From IMG/VR virus record IMGVR_UViG_3300021165_002221, positions 1-20,744 of that record: 20,744 bases of DNA, one strand, 5' to 3'. A program made the translations under genes and the position numbers. This DNA comes from a virus. The first letter of the stretch is position 1. The number at the start of each line of letters is the position of its first letter. This document shows positions 14,389-20,744 of the stretch, piece by piece. The notes beneath the pieces are model-generated. The model was not told where the DNA came from and made no database searches. It was given only the letters and a program-made list of their open reading frames with translations.

Positions 14389-15932
14389 TTAAGATTTAAG
14401 AAAAGATTGTATTTACCGAAATAATATAGGAACATATCAAGAGAGTGCTCGTGCAATGGAGACATATTAATCCAAATAATTGAAGTCAATATCTGAATCG
14501 CATCAAAACATATTCCCTCATTATAGCAAAAAGTTTTCAAATATTCTCTACATTCTAAATGAGAATTTTTAACGTAAACATCACAGGTGATTGTATCTTT
14601 ACAATCTAATGTATAAAGATTATTTGAAAGAACTTGATGATTTAAAGTAAGATTATGATTTAACTTTGCCAAATCATAATTCATATCTCCAGCATCAATA
14701 CTTTCATTGAAATCTTGTCTCCAATCAATAAGTGTGAATTGATTATCTTTAATTAAAATATTATCAAGAATAAAATCTCCGTGAAAACCAGATGGTTGCT
14801 TTCCTATCAGATAATCAAAATCAATTTCATCGATTAATTCTTTAATTGGAGGCACATAAATTCCATTGATAATATTTGAAGTGTCTTCTAAATTATACTT
14901 ATCTAAAAATTTTTCAATTCTTTTAAGGGTTTTATCTCTATAAAAAGATAATGCATTCTTTTTATATAACGGATCCTCTTTTTTCACCCAAAGATTTTCT
15001 TTTACCCAAGTAAGTAGATTTGTAAATTTAATAAGATTTATAGAATCTGCCAATAAATCTGCTTGAACAAATTCATACTTATAAAAATTTTCTGTGCTAT
15101 CCAAAATCTTTGGAACTAACCCATCTAAATTTTTTGTTCTTGCAACTCTATCAGAACATACTTTCTTGTTATAGAAAAATTTAATTACAAAGTCTTCAAA
15201 AACAAAAATGTTTTCATCTTCTTTATCAAGAACATGAACTGTTCCTTTGATATGTGATCTCGTTCTTCTCAAAGAATCAATATTGCCAATATCATACCAA
15301 TCACTAACTTCAACCACAGAAAAATCATTCATCTTACGAATGATATGACAATCACTTAAATCATTAGTATTTACAGTTTGGAGAACTGATCTACAAGTAT
15401 CCCAAAAAACTTTATACTGTTGAATACCAGAAACACCCACATAAACAAAATCAAAATTTTGTTCTCCTTTTTCGTTGATTGATGCGATTTTTCCATTGAC
15501 ACAATTAATAGTTCTATATGATTGACTATTATTCCCATCACCACCAATAGACCAGTTAGTTGAAAAATCTACATTACCAATGTAATTTTTTGGAAGAATT
15601 GTATCACAAGCGTGAAAAATAAAAGGACACTGCAAGTATTCTTCGCATAAAGAAATTGAATACAATAAACTACTTCCATCTCCCATATAATTATCAACTT
15701 CCACAAACTGAATACTACGATCAGAATGTGCAAGATTTAAGTATTGTTTTACGTGAGATCCATAGTGTCCAAGAGTTACAACAAACTCCACATCTTGTGG
15801 ATATGATTCAATAATATGAGAAATAGCAGGTTTATCACCAACTCGAACCAAACTTTTATTTGTAAACTTTGTTAGATTTCCTAACCTAGATCCCAAACCA
15901 CTGCAGGTGATTAATACTTTATACTCTACCAT
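14385..15932 (-). CDS. Nucleotidyltransferase fused to APH/choline-kinase-like domain
   Basis: This 515-residue protein has two parts. Residues 1 to about 230 form a sugar/choline-phosphate nucleotidyltransferase: LITCSGLGSRL (7-17), NKSLVRVGDKP (25-35), Asp110 in HACDTIL, and WYDIGN (212-217). Residues about 245-510 form an aminoglycoside/choline-kinase-type phosphotransferase with the catalytic loop GFHGDFILDN (His384, Asp386, Asn391) and the metal-binding LIDW (Asp403). The order matches LicC (CTP:phosphocholine cytidylyltransferase) plus LicA (choline kinase) in one chain, so one polypeptide could phosphorylate and then nucleotide-activate a small alcohol or sugar. Substrate identity is not visible. 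The gene is notably AT-rich, overlaps the cupin gene by 14 nt and the aldolase-like gene by 4 nt. Confidence 0.82.
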   Translation of the reverse strand: MVEYKVLITCSGLGSRLGNLTKFTNKSLVRVGDKPAISHIIESYPQDVEFVVTLGHYGSHVKQYLNLAHSDRSIQFVEVDNYMGDGSSLLYSISLCEEYLQCPFIFHACDTILPKNYIGNVDFSTNWSIGGDGNNSQSYRTINCVNGKIASINEKGEQNFDFVYVGVSGIQQYKVFWDTCRSVLQTVNTNDLSDCHIIRKMNDFSVVEVSDWYDIGNIDSLRRTRSHIKGTVHVLDKEDENIFVFEDFVIKFFYNKKVCSDRVARTKNLDGLVPKILDSTENFYKYEFVQADLLADSINLIKFTNLLTWVKENLWVKKEDPLYKKNALSFYRDKTLKRIEKFLDKYNLEDTSNIINGIYVPPIKELIDEIDFDYLIGKQPSGFHGDFILDNILIKDNQFTLIDWRQDFNESIDAGDMNYDLAKLNHNLTLNHQVLSNNLYTLDCKDTITCDVYVKNSHLECREYLKTFCYNEGICFDAIQILTSIIWINMSPLHEHSLDMFLYYFGKYNLFLNLK

Positions 15933-16266
15933 ACTTATCTTCTAACCTCACAATATCGTCTTCACCAAAATATTCACCAAGTTGAATTTCAACAAATACT
16001 ACATCTTCATTACCATTATTGAAAACTTGATGCTTTGATTCTTTTGGGATAAAAATAACATCACCTACTCTGTAATAATGAATCTCATCATCAATTTTAA
16101 TCTTCGCTATTCCCTTTACAATAACCCAAATTTCACTTCTTTTGAAGTGATACTGATAACTAGGTGCCTCTCCAGGTTTGACAACAATCTTTTTAACTTT
16201 GGTGTATTCTTCATCCATTAGGTTCTGATATGAACCCCAAGGTTTTACTACGACAGTGCTATCCAT
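15919..16266 (-). CDS. Stand-alone cupin of the type II phosphomannose isomerase domain
   Basis: The 115-residue product corresponds to the C-terminal isomerase domain of bifunctional ManC/AlgA proteins. It has KPWGSYQNL (8-16), VVKPGEAPSYQYH (28-40), metal ligands Gln38, His40, Glu45 and His79 by family comparison, FIPKESKH (72-79), and the closing EDDIVRLEDKYGR (102-114). This domain interconverts fructose 6-phosphate and mannose 6-phosphate. The guanylyltransferase half is absent. The ATG at 16266 is chosen because the domain begins there; an upstream TTG would add 22 residues lying inside fcl. It follows fcl with an 8-nt overlap, which fits a role in feeding GDP-mannose to Gmd. Confidence 0.88.
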   Translation of the reverse strand: MDSTVVVKPWGSYQNLMDEEYTKVKKIVVKPGEAPSYQYHFKRSEIWVIVKGIAKIKIDDEIHYYRVGDVIFIPKESKHQVFNNGNEDVVFVEIQLGEYFGEDDIVRLEDKYGRV

Positions 16267-17188
16267 TTTTTTTATACCATTCGTAAGTTTTTTCAATTCC
16301 CTCACGAAGAGAGATCTTGGGTTCCCATCCAAGTGCTTTGATTCGGTCTACATTCATCACCTTGCGGGGAGTTCCATTGGGTTTTGTTGTATCCCAGTTA
16401 ATATCACGTTTATAACCAACAACATCAGCAATTGTTTCTGCAAGTTGTTTGATGGTTACATCTTCTCCAGTTCCGACGTTGATATGTCCTGCTTCTTCAT
16501 ATTTCTCCATACAGATATAACACGCTTCGGCAAGATCATCAACGTGCAGAAACTCACGCATTGCAGAACCATCACCCCAAAGTTTAACCTCCCAATACTT
16601 ACTATGATCCAGTGCAGCATGGAACTTTGCAATCATTGCAGGAAGAACATGTGAGGTTTCCAGATCAAAGTTATCATTTTGACCATAAAGATTCGTAGGC
16701 ATCAAAGAAATAGCATTAAACCCATACTGTTGGCGATATGCCTGACACATCATAATACCAGCAATCTTTGCAATCGCATAAGCATCATTAGTTGGTTCCA
16801 GAGGACCAGTCATCAACTGATCTTCTGTGATTGGTTGAGTCGCAAACTTTGGATAGATGCAAGAGGAACCAAGAAACAGCAGTTTCTTTACACCAAAGTT
16901 ATAAGACTGCTGAATAAGATTAGTTTGGATTTGCAGATTCTCAGTCAAAAACTCTGCTTTATAGTTGTTGTTTGCCATAATGCCACCAACCTTAGCAGCA
17001 GCAACAAAAACATATTCAGGTTCTTCTGAACAAAAATATCTTTCAGTTTCATCTTGATTTGTAAAATCTACATCATCACGAGTGCCTTTGATGATGTTAG
17101 TATAACCTTTACTCTCAAGATTTCTTACGATTGCAGATCCAACCATTCCGTTGGCACCCGCAACTAATACTCTAGAATCACTGTCCAT
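16259..17188 (-). CDS. fcl: GDP-L-fucose synthase (GDP-4-keto-6-deoxymannose epimerase/reductase)
   Basis: This 309-residue extended SDR has all catalytic residues of the family: NADP-binding GANGMVG (11-17), GSSCIYP with Ser108 and Cys110, Tyr137 and Lys141 in YAIAK, and His180 in TSHVLP. These lie one position from the Escherichia coli numbering. It performs two epimerisations and an NADPH reduction to give GDP-L-fucose. The ATG at 17188 is preferred over an upstream TTG because it aligns with the normal N terminus and gives an 11-nt overlap with gmd. Together with gmd it completes de novo GDP-fucose synthesis for the four fucosyltransferases downstream. Its composition is GC-richer than that of most transferase genes here. 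Confidence 0.95.
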   Translation of the reverse strand: MDSDSRVLVAGANGMVGSAIVRNLESKGYTNIIKGTRDDVDFTNQDETERYFCSEEPEYVFVAAAKVGGIMANNNYKAEFLTENLQIQTNLIQQSYNFGVKKLLFLGSSCIYPKFATQPITEDQLMTGPLEPTNDAYAIAKIAGIMMCQAYRQQYGFNAISLMPTNLYGQNDNFDLETSHVLPAMIAKFHAALDHSKYWEVKLWGDGSAMREFLHVDDLAEACYICMEKYEEAGHINVGTGEDVTIKQLAETIADVVGYKRDINWDTTKPNGTPRKVMNVDRIKALGWEPKISLREGIEKTYEWYKKNG

Positions 17189-18182
17189 AAATGCACATAT
17201 CCTCAACAAGTTGTTTAAACGAAGTCTTAGGTTCCCAACCTAGTTTCTCCTTTGCCTTTGTGGCATCACCTAATAAAGTCTCTACTTCAGCAGGTCTGAA
17301 ATATTTAGGGTTGACTTTGATGACCACTCTGCCAGTATTCTTATCAATGCCAACTTCATCCAATCCTTCACCTTCCCATACGATCTTCATTCCAAAGTAT
17401 GGTGCTGCTTCTTCTACAAATTGTTTTACAGAATACTGAACACCAGTAGCAATTACAAAATCATCTGGTTCATCTTGCTGAAGCATTAACCACATTGCCT
17501 CAACAAAATCTTTAGCGTGTCCCCAATCACGCTTTGCGTTTAGATTACCAAGTTCTAAAACATCTTGCAGTCCAACAGATATTTTGGAAAGTGCCCGAGT
17601 AATCTTACGAGTTACAAATGTTTCACCACGACGGGGAGATTCGTGATTGAAAAGAATACCCGTGCAAGCATACATTCCATATGCTTCACGATAGTTCTTT
17701 GTGATCCAATATCCATAAAGCTTCGCTACACCATAAGGAGAGCGGGGATAAAAAGGAGTAGTTTCACTTTGAGGAGTTTCCTGAACAAGACCATAAAGTT
17801 CACTTGTAGACGCCTGATAGATGCGGACACGATCCTCCATACCCAGGAGACGCACTGCCTCAAGAATACGTAGAGTTCCCACACCATCCACATCAGCAGT
17901 GTATTCAGGCATCTCAAAGGATACCTTGACGTGACTTTGAGCACCAAGATTATAAATTTCATCTGGTTGGACTTTTTGTATAACTCTTACTATATTAGTT
18001 GAGTCTGTTAAGTCTCCGTAATGTAAGTTAATATTTTGATACAAATGATCAATACGATCTGTATTGATTAAAGAAGATCGACGAATGATGCCATGAACTT
18101 CGTATCCTTTTTCCAAAAGAAGTTCGGCAAGGTATGATCCATCTTGTCCAGTAATTCCTGTAATCAGAGCAACTTTTACCAT
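17178..18182 (-). CDS. gmd: GDP-mannose 4,6-dehydratase
   Basis: The 334-residue product begins with [20 protein letters not shown], the diagnostic Gmd nucleotide-binding block. The catalytic STSELYG (Thr126, Glu128) and Tyr150/Lys154 in SPYGVAK are present, followed by the substrate-binding [17 protein letters not shown] region (178-194). It converts GDP-D-mannose to GDP-4-keto-6-deoxymannose. The length is slightly below the roughly 345-370 residues of many bacterial Gmd proteins but nothing essential is missing. GAGGA at 18192-18196 precedes the ATG after a 4-nt gap from the upstream gene. It is directly followed by fcl. The GDP-4-keto sugar is also a possible branch point for the RfbH-type dehydrase at the end of the operon. 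Confidence 0.96.
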   Translation of the reverse strand: MVKVALITGITGQDGSYLAELLLEKGYEVHGIIRRSSLINTDRIDHLYQNINLHYGDLTDSTNIVRVIQKVQPDEIYNLGAQSHVKVSFEMPEYTADVDGVGTLRILEAVRLLGMEDRVRIYQASTSELYGLVQETPQSETTPFYPRSPYGVAKLYGYWITKNYREAYGMYACTGILFNHESPRRGETFVTRKITRALSKISVGLQDVLELGNLNAKRDWGHAKDFVEAMWLMLQQDEPDDFVIATGVQYSVKQFVEEAAPYFGMKIVWEGEGLDEVGIDKNTGRVVIKVNPKYFRPAEVETLLGDATKAKEKLGWEPKTSFKQLVEDMCIYGQ

Positions 18183-18186
18183 TAAT

Positions 18187-19128
18187 TCATTTCCTCAATT
18201 GTTCTAAAATTTTCTGGGTGAATTCATATTCATAACCTTTACCATCCTCTATACCCATACCCCAAGGATTTTTATTACCATACATTGTATTATATAAAGT
18301 ATGAATTGAAAATCCATTGTGGATATAATACATTTTCTTCCCAGAATTTTTACAATAAATGTTCATGGGAACTTCATCGTAAGCATCATACCTAGCTTCT
18401 TGATTTGATCTAATCCAATCGTCGGTCTTAATTGCAAATGTGTTAATTGTAAAATAGGGACGATTAAATGGATTGATCTTGTAATCATATTTTTGATTAA
18501 TTCTATCAAGATTATCTAAAATATAATCATTCAGAATCATTTGAGCTCCAGCACAAATTCTGATTGGATGAATACCTTTAAATGGAGTTGGAAGACGTCC
18601 AACTTTATAATAAAACTCTTCACGATTCCATTTATCAAATCTAATAGGTGTATAATCAACTCCCCACAAACCATTTGGCATTGGTGGATTGGTATACTCT
18701 CTATAAATGTTTTCTTTAATTTGTTTGTCTGTTACGAAATTTTCAACAAAAAGATCTACGAGTGGAATATTATTTGAAAGAAGAGGTGACATTAAAAACG
18801 ACTCTTCACTATCAAGAAAAGAAATATTTTCAATCAAATAATCCCAAATATAATTGTTAATAAAACAATCCTCATCCAATTTGACAGAATACTTTGATCC
18901 TGTATTAATTGCATAATTGACTTTACCAAGATAATTATTATCGTGGGGAAAATTAATAACTTCTATTTCTATCCCATCAATAAAGTCCTGCCAGTTATGT
19001 TGGTGTGTTGCAAGGACATGAATTTTTATCTTCTTCTTATTTTCATCTTTAATTTTATTCAAATAAAATGAAGTTACTTCCCAATAATACGTGGGTCTAT
19101 CGTGTGCAAAATAATTTATAGAAATCAT
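18187..19128 (-). CDS. Putative GT-A-fold glycosyltransferase, unclassified
   Basis: This 313-residue protein has a GT-A-like N-terminal alternation of strands and helices and an acidic motif [18 protein letters not shown] at 81-98 in the position expected for DxD. A central [16 protein letters not shown] segment and the [10 protein letters not shown] block near 290-299 could belong to the acceptor-binding face. I do not recognise a specific family. It sits between the dTDP-glucose dehydratase (4-nt ATGA overlap) and gmd (4-nt gap), apart from the main block of transferases. It may act first on the pathway's own glycan or use the dTDP-sugar, which is inference only. Confidence 0.55.
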   Translation of the reverse strand: MISINYFAHDRPTYYWEVTSFYLNKIKDENKKKIKIHVLATHQHNWQDFIDGIEIEVINFPHDNNYLGKVNYAINTGSKYSVKLDEDCFINNYIWDYLIENISFLDSEESFLMSPLLSNNIPLVDLFVENFVTDKQIKENIYREYTNPPMPNGLWGVDYTPIRFDKWNREEFYYKVGRLPTPFKGIHPIRICAGAQMILNDYILDNLDRINQKYDYKINPFNRPYFTINTFAIKTDDWIRSNQEARYDAYDEVPMNIYCKNSGKKMYYIHNGFSIHTLYNTMYGNKNPWGMGIEDGKGYEYEFTQKILEQLRK

Positions 19129-20051
19129 AATAGTTTATTTGAATACCAATCGATTGTTTTTTGTAACCCATAATCAAGGGAAAACATTGGTGACCAAAAA
19201 AGATTATTTCGAATTTTACAGATACTTGTAGAGTATCTCCTATCGTGCCCTGGTCGGTCTTTTACATATTCTACCATACTTTCAGGTTTGTTCATAATCT
19301 TAAGAATTTTTTTAACCAAGTCAATATTTGTAACCTCACACTCGCCACCAATATTATACTTCTCTCCAATCACACCATTTTTCCACACCTTAATTAATGC
19401 AGTACAATGATCTTGAACATATAACCAATCACGAATCTGCATACCATCACCATACACAGGGATCTTTTTTCCAGAAAGAATATTTAAGATTGTCTGTGGA
19501 ATTAGTTTTTCCTTATATTGTCTTGGACCATAATTGTTAGAGCAATTGGTGATGTTTACAGGCAATCCATAAGTATTATGGTATGCCATTACAAAGTGAT
19601 CACTTGCTGCCTTAGATGCTGAATAAGGATTTCTGGGATTGTAACTTGTACGTTCACTAAAAGATCCATCCTCAATAGATCCATAAACTTCATCGGTAGA
19701 AATATGAATAAACTTATCAACCTCGTGTTTTAGTGCAAGGTCAAGAAGACTGACTGTACCTACAATGTTACTATGAATAAATGGGGAACAATCTTTAATT
19801 GAATTATCAACGTGACTTTCTGCAGCAAAGTGAAAGACCGTTTTAATCTTGTGTCTTTTGAAGATCATATCGCAAGCAGACTTGGAGGCAATATCAATTG
19901 TATAAAATTTTATATTATCTGGAATGTATCTCCAATTTGCTGCATAGGTTAATTTATCAATACAAACAATTTCTTCATCAGTCATAGTAACTAAATGATG
20001 AAGAAAGTTACTCCCAATAAAACCAGCACCACCAGTAACTAGAATACTCAT
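19125..20051 (-). CDS. rfbB: dTDP-glucose 4,6-dehydratase (RmlB/RfbB family)
   Basis: The 308-residue extended SDR has GGAGFIG (7-13), an acidic ID at the end of beta 2 for NAD binding (31-32), the family-diagnostic HISTDEVYG (Thr119, Asp120, Glu121), and Tyr143/Lys147 in YSASKAASD. NNYGPRQ (172-178) and the RDWLYVQDH motif (207-215) complete the pattern. It makes dTDP-4-keto-6-deoxyglucose. It is shorter than the usual 320-360 residues, mainly in the C-terminal substrate domain. No RmlA, RmlC or RmlD is in the window, so the product must go to host enzymes or to a different branch such as the SDR and RfbH-type pair. It overlaps both neighbours by 4 nt. Confidence 0.9.
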   Translation of the reverse strand: MSILVTGGAGFIGSNFLHHLVTMTDEEIVCIDKLTYAANWRYIPDNIKFYTIDIASKSACDMIFKRHKIKTVFHFAAESHVDNSIKDCSPFIHSNIVGTVSLLDLALKHEVDKFIHISTDEVYGSIEDGSFSERTSYNPRNPYSASKAASDHFVMAYHNTYGLPVNITNCSNNYGPRQYKEKLIPQTILNILSGKKIPVYGDGMQIRDWLYVQDHCTALIKVWKNGVIGEKYNIGGECEVTNIDLVKKILKIMNKPESMVEYVKDRPGHDRRYSTSICKIRNNLFWSPMFSLDYGLQKTIDWYSNKLL

Positions 20052-20539
20052 TTTTGACCGTACTTTTCTAGAAGTTCTGGAGAATATTGAAGGACATCTT
20101 TAATATTTTTTTCTTCTCTTTTTGCTCTCTCAAGTTCATAAACTCGATTTCTAAGTTCAGTAGTAGAAAACTGATGCCTTCTCAGATGATAGTAAATCTC
20201 AATATCGTTATCAATACAGTATTGCTTTCCCGTAAAATCAATGTCCTTATATTCCTCACTCAAGAATCGAATATGAAAGGTTTGAGTCTTGATTAAATTT
20301 AAAAGATCTGCTTCTGTATCATAGACAAGAATCTCATCCACATATTTACACGCTTGCACCTGAGCATATCTCTCATAAATTGATTGCACTGGTTTGTTCT
20401 TTAATCCAGGTCGATCAATTGTTGGATCCACCTGAAGTGCTACCTTTAAGTAGTCGCACATTTCTTTTTCCATTTTGAGCATTGTAACGTGTCCAGCATG
20501 AAAAAGATCGAAGCAACTACAATTAAAACCAATTTTCAT
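20048..20539 (-). CDS. Cytidylyltransferase-like protein (TagD/GCT type)
   Basis: This 163-residue protein is the first gene of the operon. It has the nucleotidyltransferase signature CFDLFHAGHVTML (9-21, with HAGH at 14-17), YERYAQVQACKYVDEI (55-70), and FSTTELRNRV (124-133), matching the ISTT motif of glycerol-3-phosphate cytidylyltransferases. Core length fits TagD, with about 30 extra charged residues at the C terminus. TagD relatives make CDP-glycerol, while related enzymes act on ethanolamine phosphate or heptose phosphate. Here it could supply a CDP-alcohol for glycan decoration, alongside the GDPD-like and LicC/LicA-like genes. No obvious Shine-Dalgarno sequence precedes the ATG, and the predicted leader is only about 12 nt. 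Confidence 0.82.
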   Translation of the reverse strand: MKIGFNCSCFDLFHAGHVTMLKMEKEMCDYLKVALQVDPTIDRPGLKNKPVQSIYERYAQVQACKYVDEILVYDTEADLLNLIKTQTFHIRFLSEEYKDIDFTGKQYCIDNDIEIYYHLRRHQFSTTELRNRVYELERAKREEKNIKDVLQYSPELLEKYGQK

Positions 20540-20557
20540 GAGATATAGTTTTTTACC

Positions 20558-20586
20558 ATTATACTAAAAAAGGAGAGTTTATGCAA
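20558..20586 (-). promoter_or_regulatory. Sigma70-like promoter for the glycan operon
   Basis: On the minus strand TTGCAT (20586-20581) and TATAAT (20563-20558) are separated by exactly 17 bp. The -10 box is perfect and the -35 box matches three of six consensus bases. The start point would fall near 20551, about 12 nt before the first ATG at 20539. The -35 hexamer lies in the loop and stem edge of the terminator at 20566-20592. It is the only promoter I can support for the 25-gene unit. Confidence 0.65.
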
Positions 20587-20592
20587 CTCTCC
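20566..20592 (-). terminator. Rho-independent terminator upstream of the glycan operon
   Basis: On the minus strand GGAGAGTT (20592-20585) pairs perfectly with AACTCTCC (20579-20572) around a 5-nt GCATA loop, followed directly by six T residues (20571-20566). It would end transcription arriving from the genes beyond the right edge and insulate the operon. The stop codon of the small ORF at 20579-20677 falls inside the hairpin. Confidence 0.85.
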
Positions 20593-20677
20593 CGTTAGGT
20601 CTTTCATGCACGCCACTTGCTCTTTGACCAGAAGCAAGAAACTGGGCGGGAGAGAGTCCCATCCGCACCAACGTCAT
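20579..20677 (-). CDS. Small ORF of 32 residues before the operon terminator
   Basis: An ATG at 20677-20675 opens a 32-codon frame beginning MTLVRMGLSPAQFLASGQ and ending at a TAA located in the terminator stem-loop. Its ATG overlaps the TGA of the preceding frame in the ATGA arrangement used throughout the window. The codons used (several GGT, GCT, GCC and CGG) look like ordinary coding usage and the composition is richer in GC than the operon. No family is recognised. It could be a genuine small phage protein or the tail of a decayed longer gene. Confidence 0.45.
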   Translation of the reverse strand: MTLVRMGLSPAQFLASGQRASGVHERPNGRVA

Positions 20678-20709
20678 TTTAGAGATGCCGTAAACTCAAA
20701 TAGGGTCAT
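20674..20709 (-). CDS. Very small ORF or 3' end of an upstream gene
   Basis: The frame MTLFEFTASLK ends with TGA at 20676-20674 and has a good Shine-Dalgarno sequence, GGTGGAG (20722-20716), 6 nt before its ATG at 20709-20707. The same frame is open to the window edge, so it may instead be the C terminus of a longer gene. Overlap by ATGA with the following small ORF suggests translational coupling. No function can be assigned. Confidence 0.3.
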   Translation of the reverse strand: MTLFEFTASLK

Positions 20710-20744
20710 ATTTGACTCCACCAGTATAAGTTTTAAGTCATTCC

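Noticed and set aside
16256-16654. Plus-strand open frame of 132 codons opposite fcl
   Set aside because: It is a shadow of the strongly conserved fcl gene on the other strand, with a composition (many Cys, Phe and Ile) unlike a real protein and no ribosome-binding site. The other plus-strand frames of 60-120 codons were rejected for the same reason.
20540-20557. T4-type late promoter (TATAAATA) before the first gene
   Set aside because: Only the TATAAT at 20563-20558 is present. No TATAAATA match was found in the leader, so a sigma70-like assignment is preferred.
1-20744. CRISPR arrays, tRNA genes, insertion sequences and attachment sites
   Set aside because: No regularly spaced repeats, cloverleaf-like sequence, transposase reading frame or flanking direct repeats were found by eye. 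Essentially all of the sequence is accounted for by coding regions and the two terminator/promoter units.

Overview
The window is one AT-rich, tightly packed surface-glycan gene cluster. Twenty-five genes, all on the minus strand (transcribed right to left, 20539 to 147), are joined by short overlaps or gaps of at most 4 nt. No phage or bacterial hallmark gene lies inside, so the source is an inference. The gap-free one-strand packing, tiny ORFs at the flanks, compact terminator/promoter units, and a left-edge gene start reminiscent of high-light-inducible proteins suggest a T4-like cyanophage carrying a large LPS-type cluster. A picocyanobacterial genomic island is the main alternative.

Layout in order of transcription. 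(1) 20744-20540: two very small ORFs, then a rho-independent terminator whose hairpin carries the -35 hexamer of a sigma70-like promoter reading into the cluster. (2) 20539-15919: precursor supply, with a TagD-like cytidylyltransferase, a dTDP-glucose 4,6-dehydratase, an unclassified glycosyltransferase, Gmd, GDP-L-fucose synthase and a phosphomannose-isomerase-type cupin. (3) 15932-11222: an unusual block with a nucleotidyltransferase-kinase fusion (LicC/LicA-like layout), a GatZ-like aldolase homologue, a small HAD phosphatase, a HAD-nucleotidyltransferase fusion and a short glycerophosphodiesterase-like protein. (4) 11225-2272: eleven glycosyltransferases (two GT10, two GT11, two GT25, several GT-A types) with one NTF2/SnoaL-like protein between them. 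(5) 2275-147: an SDR and an RfbH-type 3-dehydrase with the His-for-Lys replacement and iron-sulfur cysteines. (6) 146-1: a second terminator/promoter unit and the start of the next gene.

Read as a system, the cluster turns host sugar phosphates into GDP-L-fucose (cupin, then host ManB/ManC, then Gmd and Fcl) and spends it through four predicted fucosyltransferases. It also appears to make a deoxysugar (RmlB, RfbH, SDR) and possibly a CDP-activated non-sugar substituent (block 3). No flippase, polymerase, ABC exporter or membrane-bound initiating transferase is visible. The products would therefore have to be built on host carriers, appended to host LPS precursors, or attached to virion proteins in the cytoplasm. 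Base composition is uneven: gmd, fcl, rfbH and the HAD-nucleotidyltransferase fusion look GC-richer than the transferase and kinase genes, which suggests assembly from several sources.
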